Of a DNA stretch of 47,287 nt, positions 16,205 to 23,045 are shown one piece after another. The number at the start of each line of letters is the position of its first letter. The stretch's first letter is position 1. The notes under the pieces are model-generated. The model saw only the letters and a list, made by a program, of their open reading frames with translations. It had not been told where the DNA came from and did no database searches. The DNA comes from an uncultured Clostridia bacterium (GTDB taxonomy: Bacteria; Bacillota; Clostridia; TANB77; CAG-508): assembly GCA_904378095.1 (NCBI GenBank), contig CAJFHE010000006.1, positions 1-47,287 on the forward strand, given 5' to 3'. A program made the position numbers and the translations under genes.

Positions 16205-18304
16205 TTACTCCTCATTCTTCAATCTCAAATACCCAAGCTCATTCCACCTGTTATACGCCAAATTCAAATTAAACAATAGCTTTGGCTTTGCACCTGCCCT
16301 ATTTTTATCTACAACACAAGCATAATATCTTTCGTCTGGATCAGTATATTTTTTAAGCTCAAAGAATTTCGTATCAACTTCTTCTAATGAATATTGATAT
16401 TTATCCCAATCCTCTCTTACAATTTGTTTTATTAAACATAGTGTATCTAGTACCTCTTTTACTGTTCTACTAACTGCCAAGTCGTTAACACTTAAATTAA
16501 TAGGAAGAGTCGTGCTCTCTGTAAGCTGCAATGTAGAGCATATGAACATATTAAAATTTTGTGCTAAATTTGAAAGTATTGTTGCTGTCCTTTTTATTTC
16601 TTCTCCATTTCCTATGTTTGCCGTATCAGTCTTCAAAGTATCATAAAATACATATTCTATTTTTTCTTTATAGTAATAGTTCATTATAACTTTCTTTAAC
16701 TCGTCATTTGTATGGTCTGTAATATTTATAAAATATATTGAGTTATTAATTTGATTATTTAGCCAATCTGTTACAGCTATAGTCTTATTAAATTCAGATG
16801 ATACTTTTTTTAGTCTATCTACAAATTGCCTTCTCGTTTCTTTTTCACCTTGTACTATAAAACCATCTTTATCTACTTCGACTTTTGCATTTTTATCTGC
16901 TCTAAATTTGAACTCTAATAATTCGCCTTCTGTTTTTGTTATTTGTTGTCCATGTAATTCTTGCATTTTTGGGTTATTTAACACTGTAGTTATTAAGCAT
17001 AATTTCATTTTTTCTTCGGACATTTCGTTAGAAATAACCAGCACTTTCTTTTTGTGTACAAACGCAGTATATGCCGCAAGATTTATTGTGAATCTACTTT
17101 TACCAGAGTTTGATGGCATAGCGAATGCCATTGTTTCACCTTTACGTATTCCCTTGAACACGCTTGAAAGAATCGGAAATGGTAATGCCAACCCATTTGT
17201 CAGGTTATTCTCTCCCTTTTCTAAAAAGTCTGTTAAGTCTTCGCTTAAAACTGCTTGCTTGAATTTTTGAGTAACACTTACTTGTACTATAGCGGCTTTT
17301 ACCTCATCAACTGACATTTGAGAATATAGCTCATAATCTAATATTCCCATTATCTGCTCTTGAATTTCCTCTCTTGGCTCCTCCAAATAGTGTTTCCTTA
17401 TTATGAATAATTTTCTAAGCTCTGTATATACTTTCTCTGGATTATAATCAATTGCTAAAATCTCATCTTTTATGTCTTGTTTTTGTTTGTATGTTTCATT
17501 ATTGTCTACTGAGAAGTTAAAGCCTTTTTTAGCTATTTCCGGAGTATAATTTCCTCCTTCTGTAAACAATATGCTTTTATATATATTAAGTAAGCTTTGG
17601 TCGTCAAAATAGCATTCTGCAAATAATATATAGTATTTTGCAATTAACTTTGGATTGTTTAAAAGAAGTCCAATATATGCTTTTTCTAATGACTCATTTC
17701 TCAATTTTTCTGGATATATAGATTCTTGCTTTTTTACTTCTTCTTTATACTTTGGCTTTTCCTCGTCATCGATCCCAAATTCGCTTTTGTAGTCTTCATA
17801 TTCACTGCCTTCGTCATCTTCCATCTCGTCATAGTTATCGTCTTCGTCTACTTTATCATCTTCTACATTGTCATTGTCATAATCAGATTCTTCCTCATAA
17901 TTCTCTTGCTCATACTCATCTTCATAGCCATAAGGCTCATCCTCATAAGTTTCCTCTTCCCCAAAATCTTCAAAATTTTCTAAATCTTCAGAATCATCCT
18001 CTATCTCGTCCTGCTCAACCTCTTCTGGCTCTATTACTTTCTTCTTTTTTCTTTTTCTCTTTACTGGCTGTTTTTCTGTTTTCTTTGGTCTGCCCCTTTT
18101 AGTTTCTTTATTTTCTCGCTCTTTTTTTTCATCTTTATCACTAGAGTTGATTGAATTATTTAACTTTCTAATTATTTCTAAAGCCTTACCTAGATTTCCA
18201 TCGTCAAGTAAATTTCTAGCTTTTTTAATCTCTTTTTTATCTTTTCCCGCTCTCTCAAATGCATCTAATATTTGATATAACTTGTCTATATTTTCATTTG
18301 CCAT
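16205..18304 (-). CDS. Divergent DnaB-like ATPase with long acidic insert
   Basis: A 699-residue protein. Residues 1-50 are helical, followed by a basic stretch (KRGRPKKTEKQPVKRKRKKKK) and about 100 very acidic, Tyr-rich residues. A DnaB N-terminal-like helical domain (LEKAYIGLLLNNPKLIAKYY, about 205-260) leads to a RecA-like ATPase core with Walker A PSNSGKS near 396-403 and Walker B VFYDTLKTD near 550. The family unwinds DNA at forks, but the sequence departs strongly from housekeeping DnaB and lacks a clear DnaB gene context. It could be a lineage-specific helicase or a phage-derived one. It is transcribed with the radical SAM gene. Confidence is high for the ATPase fold and lower for the role. 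Confidence 0.7.
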   Translation of the reverse strand: MANENIDKLYQILDAFERAGKDKKEIKKARNLLDDGNLGKALEIIRKLNNSINSSDKDEKKERENKETKRGRPKKTEKQPVKRKRKKKKVIEPEEVEQDEIEDDSEDLENFEDFGEEETYEDEPYGYEDEYEQENYEEESDYDNDNVEDDKVDEDDNYDEMEDDEGSEYEDYKSEFGIDDEEKPKYKEEVKKQESIYPEKLRNESLEKAYIGLLLNNPKLIAKYYILFAECYFDDQSLLNIYKSILFTEGGNYTPEIAKKGFNFSVDNNETYKQKQDIKDEILAIDYNPEKVYTELRKLFIIRKHYLEEPREEIQEQIMGILDYELYSQMSVDEVKAAIVQVSVTQKFKQAVLSEDLTDFLEKGENNLTNGLALPFPILSSVFKGIRKGETMAFAMPSNSGKSRFTINLAAYTAFVHKKKVLVISNEMSEEKMKLCLITTVLNNPKMQELHGQQITKTEGELLEFKFRADKNAKVEVDKDGFIVQGEKETRRQFVDRLKKVSSEFNKTIAVTDWLNNQINNSIYFINITDHTNDELKKVIMNYYYKEKIEYVFYDTLKTDTANIGNGEEIKRTATILSNLAQNFNMFICSTLQLTESTTLPINLSVNDLAVSRTVKEVLDTLCLIKQIVREDWDKYQYSLEEVDTKFFELKKYTDPDERYYACVVDKNRAGAKPKLLFNLNLAYNRWNELGYLRLKNEE

Positions 18305-18377
18305 TCTTTAGTTCACCTCTCTTTATTTCTTCACAAATTCTATCACAGTTAGATTTAATTTACAACAAAAAAATAAA

Positions 18378-19265
18378 TCAAATTCTAACTAAAATAATTG
18401 TTCCTTTTGGCTCATTATGCATCGCTTTTATAGTGCCTTTGTGTTTTGATACTATAGTATGTGCTATAGAAAGCCCCAAGCCTGTACTTCCAGTTGCTCT
18501 TGAGCGCGCTTTGTCTTCTCTATAAAATCTATCAAAAACTCTTTTTAATCCCTCATCACTTATTCCTATACCTGTATCTCTAACTTCTATATTGCATCTT
18601 CCATCTTTAGCATATGTTTTTATAGTAATTGTATCTTTTTCTACTGTATATTTTATTGCATTATCCAACAATATAATTAACAATTCAGTAATTTTATTTT
18701 TATTCACATTTATTTCTTTTTCATATTTTAAATCTAAAACTATGTTTTTGTCTTTCACTTTAGTAAAATCTTCGTATGGTACAACTACCTCTTTAATCAG
18801 GCTGTCTATATTTACTTTTTCTTTATTTAGCTTATATTCATTGGCATCTGACCTTGCTAACGACATTAATTCCTTTACTAATTTTGATAACCTTTTAGTC
18901 TCTTTTAATGTCAAGTTAATGTCTTCTGACTTATCTATAATTTTGGAATTTGGCTCTTGTAATAGTAGCTCCTGTTTTGCTTGTATTATTGTAAGTGGAG
19001 TACGAAGTTCGTGTGAAGCATTTTCAACAAATTCTATTTGCTTTTTGTATGATTTATATATAGGTTTTTTCTGGCATAGTGAAATTATTTTTTCACTTAT
19101 CGAAATAAAGTCGCCTTCCTGATATATCGGCTTTACATATTTTTCTATAATATCTATGTAATTTTCTCCGATTTGTACATAATGAGTTTGAATTGCATAT
19201 CGATTAAATCTTTCTCCTTCAACCTCAATCTCTAAATTTTTATTATCATTTGCTTTAAGCTCCAT
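18378..19265 (-). CDS. Chimeric protein: CofE-like N-terminal fragment joined to histidine kinase core
   Basis: The ATG at 19265 has an excellent GGAGGAAAAGT leader and gives 295 residues. Residues 1 to about 67 (MELKANDNKNLEIEVEGERF, then DIIEKYVKP and GDFISISEKI) resemble the start of the Firmicutes coenzyme F420:glutamate ligase (CofE-like) family. From about 68 on it is a histidine kinase: HisKA with FVENASHELRTPL (H85), N box DNAIKYT, G1 DTGIGIS, F box FDRFYRED and G2 GSTGLGLS. No membrane segment or sensor domain remains and no response regulator is adjacent. The simplest reading is an in-frame deletion joining two genes; an assembly chimera is the alternative. An open frame extends upstream to 19469 but lacks a start signal. 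Confidence 0.75.
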   Translation of the reverse strand: MELKANDNKNLEIEVEGERFNRYAIQTHYVQIGENYIDIIEKYVKPIYQEGDFISISEKIISLCQKKPIYKSYKKQIEFVENASHELRTPLTIIQAKQELLLQEPNSKIIDKSEDINLTLKETKRLSKLVKELMSLARSDANEYKLNKEKVNIDSLIKEVVVPYEDFTKVKDKNIVLDLKYEKEINVNKNKITELLIILLDNAIKYTVEKDTITIKTYAKDGRCNIEVRDTGIGISDEGLKRVFDRFYREDKARSRATGSTGLGLSIAHTIVSKHKGTIKAMHNEPKGTIILVRI

Positions 19266-19376
19266 ACTTTTCCTCCACATTATTCTAATATTTTTGTAAA
19301 TCTTGGTAACAGTGTGATTATAACTTTGCTTCCTTAAAATAAACTTAAATTTTTTCTTTATTTTTAATTTTTTTTG

Positions 19377-19385
19377 TGCTATAAT
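19377..19385 (+). promoter_or_regulatory. Extended -10 promoter of thioesterase gene
   Basis: TGCTATAAT is a TGn-extended -10 element 37 bases before the ATG at 19423. No good -35 is seen, as expected for extended -10 promoters. Confidence 0.6.
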
Positions 19386-19422
19386 ATCTTGGTATTTTGT
19401 AAAAATTAATTGGAGGTACACA

Positions 19423-19836
19423 ATGATTTCAAAAAGTATAGTAAATGTTAGATATGCAGAAACAGACAAAATGGGAATTGTACATCATTCTGTTTATCCT
19501 ATTTGGTTTGAGCTTGCAAGAACAGATTTATCTAAACAAGCTGGTTTTCCATATTCTAAAATGGAAGAATGTGGACTTATGACACCTTTAATAGAGCTTA
19601 ATTGTAAGTACTATAGTCCAGCTTATTATGATGATGAACTTGTAGTTACCGCTACCGTAAGTAAGCTTACTCCAGCTAGAGTTGTGTTCTCCTACGAAGT
19701 GTATAGAGATGATATGGAAAAACCACTTTGTACAGGCTACACCGTTCATGCAATTGTAAATAAAGAAATGAGACCAATAAACACGAAAAAATTATTTCCA
19801 GAAATTTATGAAACCATGGAAAGAATGATGAATTAG
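19423..19836 (+). CDS. YbgC/FadM-type acyl-CoA thioesterase
   Basis: A 137-residue hotdog-fold 4HBT thioesterase with the classical N terminus VRYAETDKMGIVHHSVYPIWFELAR, where the Asp and the following His-rich loop form the active site. It hydrolyses acyl-CoA thioesters; substrate length cannot be read from the sequence. TTGGAGG precedes the ATG. The acyl-ACP thioesterase follows after 93 bases, most of which is a dispersed repeat. Confidence 0.93.
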   Translation: MISKSIVNVRYAETDKMGIVHHSVYPIWFELARTDLSKQAGFPYSKMEECGLMTPLIELNCKYYSPAYYDDELVVTATVSKLTPARVVFSYEVYRDDMEKPLCTGYTVHAIVNKEMRPINTKKLFPEIYETMERMMN

Positions 19837-19858
19837 ATTAATTTTGTAATATGTTAGC

Positions 19859-19918
19859 AGGTCTGTCCCAAAAACGACAACTTTGTCGTTTTTAGGCCTG
19901 TCCCTATAGCGACAAGGA
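19859..19918 (+). repeat. Dispersed repeat copy 2, GGGACAGGCCT / CGACAA palindrome
   Basis: AGGTCTGTCCC, then the inverted pair AAAACGACAA/TTGTCGTTTT, then AGGCCTGTCCC and TATAGCGACAA. The last base pairs run into the AGGAGG of the next gene. It matches the reverse complement of 15235-15291 almost base for base. Confidence 0.85.
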
Positions 19919-19929
19919 GGTAATTAATA

Positions 19930-20667
19930 ATGGTTTTTGAGCATAAATCTAGAGTAGATATTAGTAAAGTAAATGCAAATGCAGATATAACAAATAAAGG
20001 CATGCTCTCACTTCTTGAAAATGTGGCTTGCATGCATTCAGATAAAGCAGGATATGGTATTCGCGAAATCCCTTTAACTCATCTGTCTTGGGTGCAATTG
20101 AATTGGAGAGTTCATATTATAAGAAGGTTAAAATATGGTGAAGAAGTTACAGTAAAAACCTGGGCACATACTACAACAAAAGTAAGCACATTACGTGATT
20201 TTGAAGTATTAGATAAAGATAATAAACGAGTTTGTATCGCTACTACTCGTTGGACATTAACAAATATCGATACTCAAGGTATTACAAAAATACCAGATGA
20301 TGTTATGCAAAAATATTTACCTGATGTACTACGTATTATGCCAGATTTCGAATTTAAAAAATTAAAAGAGCCAGATACCTTTTCTAATGAATATATATAT
20401 ACTACTCAAAGAAGAGATATTGATGTAAACAAGCACATGCACAATTTAAATTATCTAGATTTAGCATATGAAGCATTGCCTGAAGACGTATATAATAATG
20501 CTGTATTAAATAATAAAGATTTTGAAAATATAGAAATTATGTATAAAACTGCAATTAGACTAGGCGACACTTCTAGATGTTTATACACTTTTGATGAAGA
20601 AAAGCATATAATTACTATAAAAGGAATGGATGAAAAAACTTTACATTGTATAGTAGAATTGTGGTAA
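19930..20667 (+). CDS. Acyl-ACP thioesterase (FatA/FatB family)
   Basis: A 245-residue double-hotdog acyl-ACP thioesterase that releases free fatty acids from acyl carrier protein. The first hotdog contains GMLSLLENVACMHSDKAGYG and LNWRVHIIRRLKYGEEV; the second has the catalytic Asn/His region DIDVNKHMHNLNYLDLAYEA. Length is normal for bacterial members. AGGAGG lies directly after the repeat at 19859-19918. The pair of thioesterases suggests control of acyl chains for membrane or surface lipids. Confidence 0.93.
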   Translation: MVFEHKSRVDISKVNANADITNKGMLSLLENVACMHSDKAGYGIREIPLTHLSWVQLNWRVHIIRRLKYGEEVTVKTWAHTTTKVSTLRDFEVLDKDNKRVCIATTRWTLTNIDTQGITKIPDDVMQKYLPDVLRIMPDFEFKKLKEPDTFSNEYIYTTQRRDIDVNKHMHNLNYLDLAYEALPEDVYNNAVLNNKDFENIEIMYKTAIRLGDTSRCLYTFDEEKHIITIKGMDEKTLHCIVELW

Positions 20668-20673
20668 AACATA

Positions 20674-20702
20674 TTTACTTAATATTTTTTTAATGTTATA
20701 CT
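20674..20702 (+). promoter_or_regulatory. Promoter of small acidic-protein gene
   Basis: TTTACT, a 17-base spacer and TATACT, 35 bases before the ATG at 20737. Confidence 0.6.
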
Positions 20703-20736
20703 ATATTTAAATTCATTTACAAAGGGGAAAAAAACT

Positions 20737-21066
20737 ATGGTAATTAATGAGGATGGATTAATTACTGAAAATCAAAATACATTAGATAATACTCAAATAG
20801 ATACTGAAGCTATATCTTCTGAGGAAGATTCAACAGATAAAGCAGAAATAGTTACAGAAGAAAATTTTGATTTAGAAAGTAATGAGCAAATATCAAACGA
20901 TTTATCGGCTAAAGAGGAAACAGCCAATACTAATTGTTTGGCATTGACTGTTCGTAAGTCCTATAATCTATCAATTGTAAAAAATAGTATTTTTACTACT
21001 CTTCGTGTTTCGTGGAAAGTAGCTCTTTCTACTTTTGTCCTTAATATTCTAAAATTATTTTTTTAA
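20737..21066 (+). CDS. Small protein with acidic N terminus and hydrophobic C terminus
   Basis: A 109-residue protein that I do not recognise. Residues 1-68 are acidic and polar (many Glu, Asp, Asn, Ser, Thr) and probably unstructured. Residues about 72-109 are basic and hydrophobic (KSYNLSIVKNSIFTTL, then WKVALSTFVLNILKLFF), like a membrane-binding helix. AAAGGGG lies 9 bases before the ATG and it has its own promoter. A possible hairpin follows at 21064-21098 without a U-run. Confidence 0.65.
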   Translation: MVINEDGLITENQNTLDNTQIDTEAISSEEDSTDKAEIVTEENFDLESNEQISNDLSAKEETANTNCLALTVRKSYNLSIVKNSIFTTLRVSWKVALSTFVLNILKLFF

Positions 21067-21160
21067 ACTCTTACTCAGATTTACCAAGCAAGAGTTTATT
21101 ACCTATCGTTATACATGTTAAAAGCATTTAATTTCATGAACTTATTTTTTTATTTGCTAT

Positions 21161-22192
21161 TTAATTCCAAAATTGAGATATTATTTTTCTTAGAAAAACT
21201 CCTAATTTATTATTATATTTAGATAATGTATTTTTTCCTTTATCCTTACTTATTTTCATAAGTTGCTTATCAAATTTTTTCATAATCTCTTCTTTATAAT
21301 TTTCATAAAAATCTGATAATAAAAATCTATTTTTTTCTTCTATTCCAATGTGTTTTTTATAATTTAAAAATTTTTCTATATAAAAATCTATCTCTTCTAT
21401 TGTAGTTAACCTTGGTACAATGTTATCAAAATATTTAACCATCATAACATTTTGAATTGAAAGGAAAAATTGTGAAACCTCATCTTCATAAATTTCTCTT
21501 TCTTGGTGGCTCGCTTTCGTTAGCAGCTCGTTTTTTACGTCAAACATTTTATCAAAATTTTTTATTAATTCATTCGATTTTTCTTCAAATGTATTATAAA
21601 ATTCATCTTCAAATTTATCGTTTATCCCTAAAGTCTCTTGTATTACAACATCTTCGCCAATAAGATATATTAGTTGCTCCATCAAGTTAGTCATTAGTGG
21701 ATATTTATTAGGACTGATTGTGCTTACTTTTATTCCATAGACATTAACATTTTCTCTTTCATTTTTCATCATTTTGGATGACATGTATTGAACAGCAGCT
21801 TCGTCTAAGCCCAATCCTTTTATTGAAAAATCTCCAAATGAGCATAATCCCATTTGTTTTATTTTACCATTTTTATTTCTTGCTACTTGTAAGTAGTGTA
21901 TCACCTCATGAAATATCTCATCATTTGGCTCATATATATTTATATTTTCATCAATATACATACTATCATCATCAAGTATATAATTAACTTGTGCAATTCC
22001 ATCCTGAGTTTTTGCATAATACATTTTGCAATTTAAAATTTTTGCAAGCATTTCATTATATTTATTTTGTAAAATTGGGAAAGTGCTAACGAGTACATTA
22101 GATACGTAATGTGCTAGATAATTGATGTCTTTATAGTTTAATTCTTCTATTTTTTCAATTCCTAACTTAGATAATTTCTTTTGTATGTTCAC
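21161..22192 (-). CDS. Putative HExxH zinc metallopeptidase
   Basis: A 343-residue cytoplasmic-looking protein (no signal or membrane segment). It has the motif DEIFHEVIHYLQV, a perfect HExxH, and 32 residues further GLDEAAVQYMS, whose Glu could be the third zinc ligand. The rest is charged and helical. I do not recognise a named family; peptidase activity is inferred from the motif alone. The start is GTG with GGAGG upstream. Confidence 0.7.
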   Translation of the reverse strand: MNIQKKLSKLGIEKIEELNYKDINYLAHYVSNVLVSTFPILQNKYNEMLAKILNCKMYYAKTQDGIAQVNYILDDDSMYIDENINIYEPNDEIFHEVIHYLQVARNKNGKIKQMGLCSFGDFSIKGLGLDEAAVQYMSSKMMKNERENVNVYGIKVSTISPNKYPLMTNLMEQLIYLIGEDVVIQETLGINDKFEDEFYNTFEEKSNELIKNFDKMFDVKNELLTKASHQEREIYEDEVSQFFLSIQNVMMVKYFDNIVPRLTTIEEIDFYIEKFLNYKKHIGIEEKNRFLLSDFYENYKEEIMKKFDKQLMKISKDKGKNTLSKYNNKLGVFLRKIISQFWN

Positions 22193-22254
22193 CGTTTTCC
22201 TCCAAGATTTTATTTTCTTCTACATTATATTACAGTTTATTTTAAGAAGCAATA

Positions 22255-22289
22255 GAAAAAAGATGAAATTTTTTAATTCCATCTTTTTA
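22255..22289 (-). terminator. Rho-independent terminator
   Basis: On the minus strand AAAAAGATG and CATCTTTTTT form a stem with an inner AATT/AATT pairing, ending in a U-run. It lies 47 bases after the stop of the gene at 22336-22980. Confidence 0.65.
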
Positions 22290-22335
22290 AATTATTAGTA
22301 TATAAATATTTAGTAATAATTTCAAGTATATCAAC

Positions 22336-22980
22336 TTAATTTACGTAGCTTGTGGTTAACACAACTTCGGTATCAGTAATAACTATATTCAATTGCTTTC
22401 CGTCATTTATAATTTTATCTTTGTATCTTTCGAAATTCTCATTAATATTCTCATTGAGATTATCAATAATTTCTTGTCTATTATCTAAATCATTTTTTTC
22501 ATACTTTTCTGTATTATTTATTTCTTTAGAAGAAATATCTGCATCGACAACATAAATAGTATTATCAGTTAATTTATAATAAAGCTGTACACTACCTTTT
22601 TCTAAGCTTTTTAATTGATAATGTATCTTTATTACTTTCCCTCCTTTTATTTTTTTATTTTCTTCTAGTAATTTATTATTAAGCTCTGAAGGGTTTAACA
22701 TATCTACTGACAATTCATTTTCAGTATCTTTTTTAGTTTCAGCATCTTCTCCATCTGTAGATTGTTCAGTTTTTTCTTCGTTTTTAGTATTTTCACTTTC
22801 AATATTGTTTTCAATTTCTAATTCATTTTTATTATTGGCATTTTGAATATTTACATCATTGTCTTTATTTATAAAATATATTGTAGCACCTATGATTATT
22901 ATTAATAAAACTATGAGAAAAAAAATCACACCTTTATGCATAATCTTTTTATGCTCTTTTTCTTTATATCTTTTTGCCAA
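22336..22980 (-). CDS. Single-pass membrane protein of unknown function
   Basis: A 214-residue protein with a basic N terminus, one membrane helix (about 15-37: KGVIFFLIVLLIIIIGATIY), a long acidic Asn/Glu linker (about 40-95) and an extracellular alpha/beta domain (about 95-214). I do not recognise the domain. The start is TTG, preceded by GGGGAGG. It follows the giant surface-protein operon but is separated by the terminator at 23003-23032. Confidence 0.75.
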   Translation of the reverse strand: MAKRYKEKEHKKIMHKGVIFFLIVLLIIIIGATIYFINKDNDVNIQNANNKNELEIENNIESENTKNEEKTEQSTDGEDAETKKDTENELSVDMLNPSELNNKLLEENKKIKGGKVIKIHYQLKSLEKGSVQLYYKLTDNTIYVVDADISSKEINNTEKYEKNDLDNRQEIIDNLNENINENFERYKDKIINDGKQLNIVITDTEVVLTTSYVN

Positions 22981-23002
22981 TTCGTTTTGCCTCCCCTTTA
23001 AG

Positions 23003-23032
23003 TATAAAAAGGTAGAAATTATCTACCTTTTT
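23003..23032 (-). terminator. Terminator of the sortase/giant surface protein operon
   Basis: AAAAAGGTAGA and TCTACCTTTTT pair around a 5-base loop on the minus strand, immediately after the giant gene. Confidence 0.85.
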
Positions 23033-23045
23033 ACAACTTTTGCTT

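Noticed and set aside
17726-18102. Plus-strand open frames opposite the acidic tract of the DnaB-like gene
   Set aside because: They mirror the Glu/Asp-rich codons of the minus-strand gene and have no start signals of their own.
18378-19469. 363-residue histidine kinase starting at 19469 with an N-terminal membrane helix
   Set aside because: The extension has no ribosome site, overlaps the divergent thioesterase gene and its promoter, and reads like non-coding AT-rich sequence; the ATG at 19265 has an optimal GGAGG.
21064-21098. Terminator after the small acidic-protein gene
   Set aside because: The 9-bp stem has a 17-base loop and no T-run on either strand; left out as unsupported.
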